A stretch of DNA of 64,000 nucleotides from Yarrowia lipolytica (lineage: Eukaryota; Ascomycota; Dipodascomycetes; Dipodascales): NCBI RefSeq assembly GCF_001761485.1, contig NC_090771.1, forward strand, positions 2,852,001-2,916,000, read 5' to 3'. Position numbers and translations under genes: made by a program. Shown here in pieces: positions 11,213 through 22,456 of the stretch; the first letter of the stretch is position 1; every line of letters begins with the position of its first letter. The notes beneath the pieces are model-generated. The model was not told where the DNA came from. It saw only the letters and a list, made by a program, of their open reading frames with translations, and searched no databases.

Positions 11213-13963
11213 TTATGCGGCCTTCTCGTGCTGGGTGGAGACTCGCTGCATAGCAACAACAAAGTCCTCAAGAGATCGCTGCTTAGGCTTCTCCTTCATG
11301 GGCTGACCGTTCATGAGTCGGTCAAAGCCAACGGAGCCCTGCATGACGTAGTAGAGACCACCACAGATGCAGAAGATACCGAAGGAGAAGACCCAGACAC
11401 GGACGACAGTAACAATGGAGGTCTGACCACCAATGAACCAACCCCACAGACAGAAGACAGTGGCGACCATATCGACGATGAAGACGGCACCAGCAAGCTC
11501 CCAAGAGGGGATAGAGGACCAGAAAGGACCGTTAGCTCGGGTGATGAAAATCAGCCAGTTCTCAGTAAGGGAAATCTGAAGGAAGAGAATGGGGTCTCGA
11601 ACACCGAAGTTCTGGATGATACCACCGTTGTTGACAAAGGTGGTGGTGAGGGTGATCCAGGTTCCGACAGCAAGCACAACACCAAGGACAATGGACATTC
11701 CCCAAAGCTTGGGCAGGTTCCACTTGACGGGCTTGGGAGAGTAGGGAGCGTTATCGTAGGCAATGGCAAGGGTGGCAACATCAGCGAAAATGGCAATGAA
11801 GACAATGAGGTCAATGTCAAGAGACTCGTTGAGGATAGCAATCCACAGACCAAGGAAAATCTCAAGATGGAGGGACAGAGCAATTCGGTAGACGACGTAA
11901 GAGTACATTCGGTGGAAAATCTGTCGGGAAGTCTTCAGGGCATCGATAATGGCGGAGAGACCAGGGGCAAGGAAAACAATATCAGCGGCGGATCGGGCAG
12001 AGTCGGAAGCACCTTCGACGGCGATACCAGTATCGGCCTTCTTAAGGGAAGGAGCATCGTTAACACCATCACCGGTCATGGCAACAAGGTAGCCTCGCTG
12101 CTGCAGAATCTCAACGACATTGTACTTGTGCTCGGGAAAAACCTCAGCGAAACCATCAGCAGCCTCAACGAAATCGTAAACCTCAGAACCGGGCATGTCA
12201 CCTCCTCCACCGAGACCAAGTCGGTCGGCGTCGTAGATGTTGGTACCGAGACCAAGCTGTCGGGAAGTCTCCTTAGCAATACCGACGGCATCACCAGTAA
12301 GCATCTTGATGGACAGACCAAGCTGCTTGGCCTCCTGGACGGTCTTGAAGGTATCGTGTCGGGGGGGGTCCATACAGGGCATAATACCGAGAATCTCCCA
12401 GTGTCCCTCGCCTCGCTTTCGGGCAACACCAAGGGATCGGTAACCTCGAGAAGCAAAGTCAGCAACCTTAGCCTTGTAGTCGTTGAGGATCTGCTCGGGG
12501 ATGGGGTGGTCCTCCTCGACAGTCTTGAGAACGAAAAGAGGGGCACCCTTAACACAGATGATTCGCTCACCGGCGGGGGACTCGACAACAGCAACAACCT
12601 TCTTGGAAACGGGGTCGAAGGGGTGGAACTCAACAACCTTGTACTTGGTAAGAGTAGACTTGGCTCGGGGGTACATCTTCAGGGACTTCAGGAAGGCCTT
12701 GTCAATAGCATCAAGACCCTTGGCCTTTCGGGTGGCAGCGAGACAAGCAGTAAGCATCAGGTCATCGGCATCAACACCCTCGACAGTGAAGGGCTCGGCA
12801 AGAGACAGCTTGTTCTTGGTGAGGGTACCGGTCTTATCGGAACACAGGATCTCGACACCGGCAAGAGACTCAATAGCAGACAGCTTCTGGACAATGGCCT
12901 CCTTCTTGGCGAGGTAGGCGGCACCGACAGCCATGGTGGTGGTAACGACAGCGGGAAGACCGACGGGGACACCGACAATGGTGATGGCAAGGGTGTATCG
13001 CAGAATCTCAACAATGGGGACAGATCGGTAAAGGGTGGAGATCCAGACAACAAGAAGGGTGATGATAACGAGAACAAGAAGGGTTGTTCCGATACCGTTG
13101 AGGACCTCAGTGAAATGACCCTGGCCTCCGGAGGCCTTGTTGACAAGAGCAGCGGCACGACCGACGAAGGTGTTGTCACCAGTGGAGGTAACAATCATGA
13201 AACCCTCACCTCGCTTGACGGAAGAAGAGGCAAAGGTGTTGTCGCCAAAGTGCTTATCGACGGCAAGAGACTCACCGGTAAGAGCGGACTGATCAATCTG
13301 GAGGAAACAATCGGGGGTGACAATTCGGCCATCAGCGGGGATAATGGTACCCTCCTCGAGCTTGAGGATATCACCGGGGACAACCTCGGGAGCCTCAATC
13401 TCAACATCACGACCGTCTCGAACAACAACAGCACCGAGGGCAAGAGTCTTCTTGAGCTCCTCAACAATAGAACCAGCCTGGAATTCCTGGATGAAACCGA
13501 CACAGGCGTTAAGCATCAGAAGACCGCAAATAACACCGAAATCGACCCAATCTTCCAGACCGGCGGCGAGAATAGCGGCACCCTCCATGACGAACTGAAT
13601 GGGACCGATGAAGAACATGATGAACTTCAGGATGAGGTTCTCCTGCTCCTCGGACATCTGGTTGAGACCGTACTTCTTTCGTCGCTGAAGGACCTGGTCG
13701 GAGGTAAGACCGACGGAGGGGTCGGTCTGGAGAAGCTCCTCGGGAACGGGCTTGGCGGAGGCACCTTCCTCGGCGTCGTCGGCGTCCTCACCGAAAATGT
13801 CATCTCCGGCATCAGACTGGAGCTCCTCAATGAGGGCGTCCATATCATCATCGGGCTCGTCATCGAGGCCACCGGCGGGGGGAGCGGGAGGGGCGGGAGC
13901 CTTCTCCTCAATGGGGTGCTCCTGGGGGAGCTGAGCAGGGTCCAGGGAAGGGTTGGCGGACAT
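11213..13963 (-). CDS. PMA1: Plasma-membrane H+-ATPase (P3A-type)
   Basis: This 916-residue P-type ATPase pumps protons out of the cell and sets the membrane potential that drives nutrient uptake. The acidic N-terminal tail (about 1-75, [18 protein letters not shown]) is followed by TM1-2 near 110-160, the actuator domain with TGES at 229-232, and TM3-4 near 290-345 with the PVGLP turn. The phosphorylation site is CSDKTGT with Asp376; KGAP at 472-475 binds nucleotide and TGDGVNDAP spans 630-638. Six more spans and a C-terminal regulatory tail complete it. The tail ends [11 protein letters not shown], matching the Ser911/Thr912 glucose-regulated pair of S. cerevisiae Pma1 (here Ser909/Thr910). 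Length and motifs are normal. Strong codon bias explains the complete absence of stops on the opposite strand. A spliced 5'UTR is likely. Confidence 0.97.
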   Translation of the reverse strand: MSANPSLDPAQLPQEHPIEEKAPAPPAPPAGGLDDEPDDDMDALIEELQSDAGDDIFGEDADDAEEGASAKPVPEELLQTDPSVGLTSDQVLQRRKKYGLNQMSEEQENLILKFIMFFIGPIQFVMEGAAILAAGLEDWVDFGVICGLLMLNACVGFIQEFQAGSIVEELKKTLALGAVVVRDGRDVEIEAPEVVPGDILKLEEGTIIPADGRIVTPDCFLQIDQSALTGESLAVDKHFGDNTFASSSVKRGEGFMIVTSTGDNTFVGRAAALVNKASGGQGHFTEVLNGIGTTLLVLVIITLLVVWISTLYRSVPIVEILRYTLAITIVGVPVGLPAVVTTTMAVGAAYLAKKEAIVQKLSAIESLAGVEILCSDKTGTLTKNKLSLAEPFTVEGVDADDLMLTACLAATRKAKGLDAIDKAFLKSLKMYPRAKSTLTKYKVVEFHPFDPVSKKVVAVVESPAGERIICVKGAPLFVLKTVEEDHPIPEQILNDYKAKVADFASRGYRSLGVARKRGEGHWEILGIMPCMDPPRHDTFKTVQEAKQLGLSIKMLTGDAVGIAKETSRQLGLGTNIYDADRLGLGGGGDMPGSEVYDFVEAADGFAEVFPEHKYNVVEILQQRGYLVAMTGDGVNDAPSLKKADTGIAVEGASDSARSAADIVFLAPGLSAIIDALKTSRQIFHRMYSYVVYRIALSLHLEIFLGLWIAILNESLDIDLIVFIAIFADVATLAIAYDNAPYSPKPVKWNLPKLWGMSIVLGVVLAVGTWITLTTTFVNNGGIIQNFGVRDPILFLQISLTENWLIFITRANGPFWSSIPSWELAGAVFIVDMVATVFCLWGWFIGGQTSIVTVVRVWVFSFGIFCICGGLYYVMQGSVGFDRLMNGQPMKEKPKQRSLEDFVVAMQRVSTQHEKAA

Positions 13964-13969
13964 GCTGGG

Positions 13970-14402
13970 CTGTATGTTAGTAAGAGAAACTGAGATGGGG
14001 AGGGGAGCTCGGTGGTTTTAATACTATGTTGTGTCACGTTGGGAGTTATGGGATACCTTAAAGTTTCTTTTCCATACCATCCATACATATGTATGGCTGG
14101 TTGGGACTTGTCCACATCGGGCTGAAACAAAATTAAGCTCCGCCGAAAAACACCGCAACTTTAAGCCAATCACGTTATTCGCGCAACGCAGAAGGAAGTA
14201 ACCAAACAAAACACTCTCTCTGGCTGTGAGCTGAGTGGCCGCGAGGGGAGCGCCAAAGCTCATGTCACGTTGGTGGAGTCACCGGGTGCTCGTAGAAAGG
14301 TAGTCTGGGTCGCAATCCAAATGCGCAACCAAGCCGGTGTGATGTCTCTCTCAATGCGCCCTCTGCTGCTGTCCTTCGGCCGCCACAACCGTTCACACTC
14401 AC
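13970..14402 (-). other. Probable intron in the PMA1 5'UTR
   Basis: Just upstream of the PMA1 ATG the minus strand reads TTACTAACATACAG followed by CCCAGC and the ATG. That is a branch site plus acceptor of the form used by the coding introns in this window. The nearest upstream GTGAGT on that strand begins at 14402, giving an intron of 433 nt lying wholly in the leader. No transcript was seen; the call rests on the donor and branch/acceptor motifs. Confidence 0.5.
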
Positions 14403-17400
14403 AATCAATGTTTTGACGATTGAATGATTGAGAGCGAACGGGAGGTATTTGAAGGTTCTAAGATGTGATAAACTCTTTCGCCAAATCGGGCTAAGTTTTT
14501 CCCCTTTTGAGGGAATTTCAAAACAAGGTTCGGGAGGAAGTAAACAATCTTAGAAATGGCAGCACCCAGTTACCCGGCAACTCCCACGAGATGCGGTAAA
14601 CATAGCAGGAGCGATGCGAGGCCAAAAAGGGGGCAGAAAAAAGACGGGAAAAAAAGAGAGAGCGCAAATCACAAAGGCAAAGCGAAAAACCGAGAAATGC
14701 TTATCCGCGGAGAAAAGAAACAAGCCATAATATCCACAACCTGAACCTGACCAACCAAAAAAAAAAAAAACCTAGGCGAAATCAGCCAGACTCGTCGAAT
14801 GTCGTTCCATATCCATATCCTCCTGATACTCACATTAATTATGCGGGTATACTATGCTGTGAATAAATTAATGCCAATAATCGAATTGTACGTCTTCGGG
14901 GGGGTTACTGGTGTCGGATTATTGCAGTGTCGAAGTCGAAAGTAGACAGGCAATAGAAACAGTAACTAGTGTCGAGAGAAAGTCGTGGGTAAACCAATTG
15001 ACACCGTTGAAGAAGTAGCACAAGACGAGGAGAAAAAAAAAGAAGACAAGAGCAGCGGACGGCTTGTGTATATATATCCTGAGGATTCTCCATTTCCTCG
15101 GGTCTGACACCTTGTGCAGCGAGGTATTAAACGGACTAAACCCAATTTCCCTGTGCTGTAGCTATACAAAGGTGTATTCCCTTTACCATTTAGGGGAGTG
15201 TGTGTATTGCCCAATTTGGAAGCACCACAGAGCCTTGTTCCTGAGTCTTAGATCCGACATAATCACGCTAAACGGAGCTCGGAACTGAGTGCATACATTT
15301 CTTCGGGCTTACTGGTCCTGGTTACGCCAGACGGGGTCTATCTCTACTGGCTGTCATTGGCCGGCTATTGGTGGCTCGAGTGGGGTCATTACTGCTCCGA
15401 TTGAGCCGGATCCTGGAAGCCATACGCTCCACAGACCTCCCACGTCTTACATTGCTGTCCAGCCTTGCTGTTTGGGGTCTCCCCTCTCAGCTCATACACA
15501 TGTCTACACACTTCCCTTGAACGAAGATATTGCCGCAACCAGCATGGTCCTGATAATACGCTCAAAAGTCTATCTGTACGCACAGTCAAAGTCCCATCGT
15601 AAATTCGGGATGGACGCAAGTTTGGTAGGGTAACACTGCATGTTTTGGCGCGGCTTCAGGCATGGTTGAGACCGTCTGGTCGGCGTTTTTTCGCGTTGAG
15701 ACAGTGGGACGGGCGCGGGAACCCAGGTGCTGTTGAATTGTCGTCTTTACCGTGTCTACAACCCTCTCCACGTCACCGGGACCGGAAAAACTGCCTGCTC
15801 ACAGCAAGTCTTTCGATTGCAATCTGCCCTGTTCCACACTCATGCTTATGCACGCCGAGTCGATGATATTGTATGTGAAGCCTAAAAAATTTGCCAGACA
15901 AAGACGACGTTTTACAGGCGATGAAATCCCGCTCAAGGTTAGATGACAATTTGCTGCAAAGAGGTGTCAAGGAGAGCGAGACAGTGCGAGAGGAAGGAGG
16001 GGGGAAGGGTGGAGCGAGATTCTGAGACGGGCTAGCGGTTATCTCTTTGTGTCAAGATGGAGGTCCTCGTACTTGCACGTCATTGCGTCCCTGTCGGAGC
16101 TGTCCTCTTGGTCACGGTTGCAACGTCTTCGCTTGTGGTCTACTGACTGGTCTCGGTCTCCATGGTTACAACATTCCCCCCCCCATCCAATGTTTTGATT
16201 ATGTCGGTACTTGTACGCTTACGCTCAGGACCACTGGCCCATGTGTGTTATGTGTGTGTGTATTGAGAGCCACTAGTCTGTGTGTTTACAAAACGGTCGT
16301 GCGATAACACTCGCAAAAGGCTGAAGCAAAAGACAAAAGCTACTTGGTCGCGAAAAGCAGATTAGACGTCGTTTTGGCTGCCGGCCGTGCATCCCACTTA
16401 TATCCGATAAAGGCAAGACTGTGGGCCTGAGGCTTGTATCGAGACAAACAAGGGCGCATTTGTCGCTTAACGGCGCTTGCACTGAGCTCGGCAGTCGATG
16501 AGGGCGCCCCGGTCACGTGAACGCCCCCTACAGACACTCCACAAGGCCCATCGCCGTCTTGCCAAGGGAGGTGATGCGAAGGCTAAAATCGCAAAAACGA
16601 AAAGCCCAAAAGCGACCCCCCAAAAAACCAGTACAGGTAGACAAATAAGACTGACAGCCGACGATAGCTGATAAAGGGGAAGAAGACGGGAAAAAAATGG
16701 AGAATTTTGCCGCTGGCGAGCGAGCGCGCTGGTTGTACGATGAAATAGATGACCGAGCAGCCGACCACGGGCCCCACGCCGACACACACATCACTTGCAC
16801 CTCCAGGGCACCTATCTCTCGGCCCAGATAGACCTGCTCCGATTGGCTCAAATAGAGGGAATAAACCCAACAGTAGTTCCGAGTGTGGAAAAGATTATCT
16901 CCGGTAGGGATGTATCTAGGTTTGGAAGATGGTACACATGCAATGGAGTGAAAAGTTTGCAACCCCAAAGCGTGTGGAAAACGTGGAAAAAACGTGGTGT
17001 GTGGGGGACAGCTATGACGAGTGGTGGCCTGGGGCCCGATTGAGCGTCTTTGCTCGAGTTTTGGATATGTAATTGGCACAATTGAGTCTAAGGCTGCGGT
17101 CTGGACAAGTCTACAGTGTCTCCGGTTTACAAATAGCCCTATTGGCGGGCCTGTATTGTCTATTTTGGATTTGCAAAACGGTGTGCGGTATAGTTAGACC
17201 TTAGGTCCACGGCTCAACAGCCACAGGCCACTTGTATCATGTATGGTGTAACTGGCCTGGGCCGGGAAGTCGCTAGTCGATCTGCAAAAACAAAAGTCGG
17301 AGCCAAAAGACCCAAAAGTCAATCACACGCCCTTCCAATGTGATTGTCTAGTTTTCGACGGGCATATAACAACGCATGGCACGGGCATACTCATGTGGAC

Positions 17401-18657
17401 CTGGGCGTTGGTCCAACGTGCCATTGTGCATATTTCGGAGAAGAGGAATGTGCGGAGATGGCCTCCATGTCTCCGGCGGCCACCATGTGCCTATTACATC
17501 CTCCAATCTGCGATACTCGCGGAGCCCTTCCCACAAGGTTGTCCTATCTCTCAATCAGGTATAGTCATTACGAAAGGTTGTGTAGAGTGCCAACTTTGAC
17601 CTGGTGAGGAAGCGTACATACAAGCGAGCCTGCAATAACATCCAGGGCGCGAAGACCCTCTCTATCGTACAAACACAGTGTATACAAACCGTACCGACGT
17701 TGACAAACAATCTCAAACCGTCCAACCGTACAAGCCACAAGTCACAGCCCATACAACTCAGTCCAAGCTACAGTTGGTCCAATTGTAGCATACTGTAAAC
17801 GATACATGTCTCCGCCAATCTCCACGCCCTGACCCTTCCCTTCTTGTGCCCCTTTACATACCCCTTCGGTTTCAGGTACCACCTCGCCGTTTGTACTTGT
17901 CTGTAGTATCCACCGTCGTCCCCCTGAGCCCTAACCACCTCTTACATTTCTTACACTGGACCTCGCAGGCTTGTGACGTTTTCAACGCCCGTCCCACAGG
18001 TGCATTACATGTCCTACATATTGGTCCCCGCCAATTACGTCATCCGGAACAAGACGGAAAAACTGCCAAGCAGACATCACAACGTCAGCCAATGATACAT
18101 AGTCTGAGAGCCCTTGTTCTGGCTGATAAAAGGAGGGGAACTCCACATCTGTCACTCCACTTTGACACTCCACACATGCCAACTATACATGGTTGGGGGC
18201 CAAGAACAAAAGCCCCTTCCCCAGACCACTTTGCAGCCGTTGGGAACCAGAAAACACACATGATTGGTCTTTGGGGATGTGCGTCGTCTGTCCCAAGGTC
18301 TTTGTGAAAACCGCTTGTCTAGTGGTTCTGCCCCACTCCAATCGATCCACTTGTGCCATCCATTGGAGCTCCCGTCCGTTGTAAGGGTATTGCACCTCGT
18401 ATCACTGGTCGTACTCTCGCATCCCTGCGCAGCTCCACTTTTGTCATATACCCTCGCCAAGCTCGATACTGAAACCACTCGCACCAAATGTGTACGAGTA
18501 TTCACTACTTGTACTCGTATCGTACATACCACTCCTCTACAAGCACCTACGTCATAGCCACACCAGTATGGTATCGTACATACACCCTCATTCCAACCCT
18601 GTAAACTGCAAGTACTTGAATTTGTACTGTACTTGTACCATATGCTACTTTGTTTAT
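14403..18657. other. Long intergenic region: PMA1 promoter side and 3' flank of the RING gene
   Basis: About 4.2 kb with no supportable gene. The longest frames (16528-17079 and 16467-16787 on -, 17846-18307 on +) overlap one another in several frames and have no domain or bias resembling nearby genes. The PMA1-proximal kilobase holds A-rich tracts (14758-14770). Near 18600-18640 there are TACTTGTA-type repeats. Confidence 0.5.
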
Positions 18658-21525
18658 TCATCTTTTTCGTTTTCTGTGCTCCTGCGCAAGCCGTATCATA
18701 CCATACTCCCACATCTCGTCTAATTTTCCGACTTCCAAGATCCAGAGCCCGACCCGACACCCCGACCCCGACCCCGACCCCGACCCCAAATTGGACCCAG
18801 ACTCAGAACCCCCATTTCCCCCGCTGGTGCGGCGGTAGGGATGATGACGTTCAGGCTCACGCGACCGAAAAATGCGCCTCATGATAGGCTCCATCAGTCG
18901 GCTACGCAGTCCTTCTCCAGTACCGCTAGACGAAGAGCCAGAGCCAGAGCCGGAGGCACTCGCAGACCCGCTGTCGGTGCTACTGCCCGCGTTGCTGTCG
19001 CGACTGCCGCCGGAGTCCCCACCGTCGGTCCCGATTGCCTGCAACGTCTCCTGCCCCACAGGCGAAGAAGCAGAGCCTGCAGCTCCAACATTCCCAGTCC
19101 CAGAGCTTGAAACTCTGTTAGCCTCTTGCCGTGGACCCTCACCTGCATCTCCATGTAGCCGAAAAAAGTCAGACGGACGATGATAGACGTAGATGCCAGG
19201 AACTGGCTGGTGCACGTGAGCATGTGTGTGGGTGTGGTTGTGAGTGTGGGGTTCAGCGCCAGCACCTTCTCCCGTGCCAGAGGCCCCAGTTCTCCCTGCA
19301 GCTCCAGTCTCACCCCCAACTCCTTCTGTAGCCGCTCTTCGGGCGTTAGTTTGAAACTCCCGAATCACATCTACAACGGGAGGCAGATTCTGTGTGGGCC
19401 CAGTGCCAGTCTCTACACGGTGAGCGTGGAACAACTGCGGCCAGCCTTCAACTCCACGGCTCAGAAAGTGAGGCACGTTCCCTTGAGGCCCGACAACTGG
19501 AGGTCGGGCGTCAATGGTACCTACACCAGCTGTCCCAGTAGCTCTAGCTGCTGCAGGAACTCCACGGAACATATCGCTGGCGTTGATCTCGCCCTGCGCG
19601 GTCTGGGGGCCCTGGGGATTGTTGCTATTGTTGTGACGGCGTCGGTCTGCCTCAATCTCCTGGAAAACACGAGGTAGTACGTTGAAGAGGACCTCGAAGA
19701 AGCCGCCAGACCGAGACTCGTCGGGCTGACCGGTAGCCTGCAGGTATTCGGACTCGGACTCAACGGTCACTCGGCACAGAGGGCACGAGTTGTTTGACCG
19801 CAACCACTCACAGATACATAGATGGCCGAAAATGTGACCACAGGGCATCTTGGTTGCCACGTGACTCTCAGGGAAGTTAGCCTCCGACTCAGTCTCTGTC
19901 TCTGTGTTTGACTCTGCGTTTGCCCCTGTCTCAGCCCCTGTCTCAGACGTGGATCCCGTAGAAGAGGTACCAGCAGTAGCTGGCGGCGTCCGCTCTGTCG
20001 TTCCACCCGTAGTTTGACGCTCAAACTGCCGTTCAACAGTCCGTTCCATCACCCGCTGTTGTACCCGATGCAAAGCAACCTCCTCATGTGCCTCCCGTAG
20101 ACCCTCGGGGATCCGGGGAATCACAAACGGCTGACGTGGACCTGCCTCCGGGTCCACACGTATGATAGGACACAGCTGTTGAGGGTTGGCTTCTCTGAAG
20201 GCAGCAGCATCTTCAGGGGTGTCGACAATGTACCGAATCTGATTGGTAGCCTCGTCCAGAGCCTGGCGCAAGTTTTCCTCGACTCCAGGATCGTTTCTAG
20301 CCCGTATAATCTCGTCAGCCTCGGCCTGAATGGCTCTTTCACTGGGAGAAGCTAGTTCAATGAGCACTGGACCGTGTACTGAAGTCGCAGGATTAACTTG
20401 GTTGAAATCGAACGACGGATCCGAAGACACAGATGCACTGGATGTGTTGGCCTCCGACGCCAGCCCTCGACTCTCTTGCTGTCGGTCCTCCTCCTGCTTT
20501 CTCTCCTGCTCGGCCAACTTGGCGATAATAGCGTCCCAGCCCAGCGGCTTCTCCTCGAATGCATCGTAGCAGATCGGACAGTTCTGCTCCACCACCTCGC
20601 TCAGCTCCAGCGTTTCGAGGTTGCGAATCACCCGTCGTGATGCCTTGGGCTTGTGTCGCCCTCCTCCTAGAACACCACCGGCAAACATGTGTGTAGGGAT
20701 AGTGAATGTAGCCGTAGTAGTGCCATCAGGGCGGTGGTCGATTCCTCCGGGACTGAATGTGATGTTGGGGGCATCACCAGCTGTGTCTGGAGGCGCATCT
20801 GTTCCAGCATCATCCTCTCCAGCAGCCCGCCGTTGCAGCAGCCGCTGGATCAATGGGTTGCTCAACCAGCCTCCGGCGGCTTGGTTGAGATGCACGTGAC
20901 CAGCCTCGTCTGGCTCAGCGGTGGAGTCAGTGGTTGCTGCTGCCGTTTCTCTGGCAGCCTCGGCTCCACCATCACTGACCCGTGTACGCATGGGGGATCG
21001 TTCCCGGGTGCGATCTCCGGCTCTTCGTTGCGATTGGGACCGAGATCGGTATGCTTGTGCGGTTCCTCCGTCAGCAGCACGGCCTCTAGCTTCACGTCCA
21101 CGGGCTTCCCGGGCCTGTCGCGATGCCTCCGTCGCCAGGTTCCAGATGGTGTTGTCAGCCGTGCCGGGTGGCGGCGCCTGAGTTGTACCTAGTGAATATG
21201 TAACCAACATGATAGGCCGATCACGAGGCATGTGTCGATGAGGCGGTTGAGGGGGTGTTTGTGTGCCCGGAGCAGTCGAAGAAGTCTCTGCTGGCGTCGC
21301 GCTTGCCGCCTCTGTCGATGCTGGTGCTTCTGTTGTCTCCGTCGCTGCATTTGTGTCTCCTGGCGCTGCGTCTGTGTTCGTACCATCTCCATTCAGAAGC
21401 CGGTCCATGTACTCCTGAACCACCTCTCTGTTGTGCTGGACGTCCAGATTTCGACGCAGAGCGCTCCGCAATAGTTGCGCCACCGCGTCCCGGGCCGGAT
21501 CAGGAGGCCCGTTGTTTTCGCTCAT
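18658..21525 (-). CDS. RING-type E3 ubiquitin ligase, San1-like (nuclear protein quality control)
   Basis: This 955-residue protein is mostly disordered, with long Ala/Thr/Glu/Gly/Ser-rich stretches at both ends. A RING finger is split by an unusually long insert: CPIC at 316-319, then about 240 residues, then CGHIFGHLCICEW (562-574) and CPLC at 581-584. S. cerevisiae San1, which marks misfolded nuclear proteins for the proteasome, has the same plan of flanking disorder and a RING with CGHIFG...SCPLCR. I therefore infer a San1-type ligase. An SR-rich stretch (about 160-183, RSRSQSQRR...RERSPMR) may help nuclear localisation. The C terminus is encoded by a CCCCGA repeat (about 18760-18787), giving GSGSGSGSG and then an unrelated-looking tail, so the last 30 residues could vary between strains. 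It is divergent from the WASP gene. Confidence 0.75.
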   Translation of the reverse strand: MSENNGPPDPARDAVAQLLRSALRRNLDVQHNREVVQEYMDRLLNGDGTNTDAAPGDTNAATETTEAPASTEAASATPAETSSTAPGTQTPPQPPHRHMPRDRPIMLVTYSLGTTQAPPPGTADNTIWNLATEASRQAREARGREARGRAADGGTAQAYRSRSQSQRRAGDRTRERSPMRTRVSDGGAEAARETAAATTDSTAEPDEAGHVHLNQAAGGWLSNPLIQRLLQRRAAGEDDAGTDAPPDTAGDAPNITFSPGGIDHRPDGTTTATFTIPTHMFAGGVLGGGRHKPKASRRVIRNLETLELSEVVEQNCPICYDAFEEKPLGWDAIIAKLAEQERKQEEDRQQESRGLASEANTSSASVSSDPSFDFNQVNPATSVHGPVLIELASPSERAIQAEADEIIRARNDPGVEENLRQALDEATNQIRYIVDTPEDAAAFREANPQQLCPIIRVDPEAGPRQPFVIPRIPEGLREAHEEVALHRVQQRVMERTVERQFERQTTGGTTERTPPATAGTSSTGSTSETGAETGANAESNTETETESEANFPESHVATKMPCGHIFGHLCICEWLRSNNSCPLCRVTVESESEYLQATGQPDESRSGGFFEVLFNVLPRVFQEIEADRRRHNNSNNPQGPQTAQGEINASDMFRGVPAAARATGTAGVGTIDARPPVVGPQGNVPHFLSRGVEGWPQLFHAHRVETGTGPTQNLPPVVDVIREFQTNARRAATEGVGGETGAAGRTGASGTGEGAGAEPHTHNHTHTHAHVHQPVPGIYVYHRPSDFFRLHGDAGEGPRQEANRVSSSGTGNVGAAGSASSPVGQETLQAIGTDGGDSGGSRDSNAGSSTDSGSASASGSGSGSSSSGTGEGLRSRLMEPIMRRIFRSREPERHHPYRRTSGGNGGSESGSNLGSGSGSGSGCRVGLWILEVGKLDEMWEYGMIRLAQEHRKRKR
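18760..18787. repeat. (CCCCGA)n microsatellite in the RING-ligase C terminus
   Basis: Four to five tandem CCCCGA units within coding DNA on the minus strand encode Gly-Ser repeats. Six-base units keep the frame, so length changes would lengthen or shorten the tail without breaking the gene. Confidence 0.8.
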
Positions 21526-22456
21526 CTTCAGTGTTTGTCTTCTGTACCTTGGTTGGTGGCGTTGTGAGTAAGTGGATATGCGTGCCGTGTGTCGAGTGCT
21601 CTTTATATGTCCAGTCAGTCACCTCTGCCGTGTAATGGTGCAAAGTAGTGCTGACTCCTCAAGGCCAATTTTTTTTTCTTCAGACCTTGGAGTAAAGATG
21701 TACAAGCGCGGTAGTAGAGCAGGTATAATAACTGTGGAGCTTATAATTAACAATCTTGCTTTCATTAGTTCAATAGCAGTGACGTCAGACCGAAAGCATT
21801 CGGAAAATGAGAAGACAGGTCAGCCGCACGCTTTGTGATATGGAAATCAGGCCCAAATTTTTCGTCCATATTCCCCATGTCAAAATCACCATTCACCCAT
21901 GTAATCCCGCTACTTGCACGTGCTGTACTTCTGCCACCCTCCACTCCATTATACAACCGACTCATAGAACAGTATGGAATGTTGGGTTTGGGATATCCCA
22001 GATTATGGTCCCGTGGTGTGGTCACGTGATGAAAGCTCAAGGTGGATGGGCCGATATGCAATGTCACACGTGACCCGGCTTATATCCCCCCCCCCCCCCC
22101 CCCCACCTCCACCCGGTTGTAGCCTGTACATGTTGTATTGATGCACTCTGAAAATCGCCGTTGGGAACAGCTTAACTCCGAGTCCATGGAGATACCACCA
22201 CTGTGAGCCATTTAGGTGGCATCTGAATGTGTACATGAGAGAGGGGGCGGATAACGTAGCATATAAAACAGATTGTAGTTGAGGTTGAAAAAAACAGAAG
22301 ATGGATTCACACTCACCGCAGCTTCAGTACCACTCTTATACGTTCAACTAAGAAATTACCGCACTTTTCCATGGTTGCTTACTAACACACGGGTCCTCCA
22401 CGCATGCACTCCCACAGCACACTCTATCTCCATCAGCAACATCCACACACACCACC
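21526..22456. promoter_or_regulatory. Divergent promoter between the RING ligase and WASP genes
   Basis: The 931-base spacer holds two CACGTGA boxes (about 22021-22028 and 22068-22075) and a run of 19 C (22086-22104). ATATAAAA near 22260, about 200 bases before the WASP start, is a possible TATA element. No gene is seen inside it. Confidence 0.5.

Noticed and set aside
11228-13993. A 921-codon open frame on the plus strand opposite PMA1
   Set aside because: It exactly shadows PMA1 and arises because the strongly biased codons of PMA1 rarely give stops on the other strand; its translation is low-complexity Gly/Asn/Ser/Leu.
16528-17079. A 183-codon minus-strand frame in the PMA1-RING gap
   Set aside because: It has no motif, overlaps two other frames of similar length and shows random amino-acid use.
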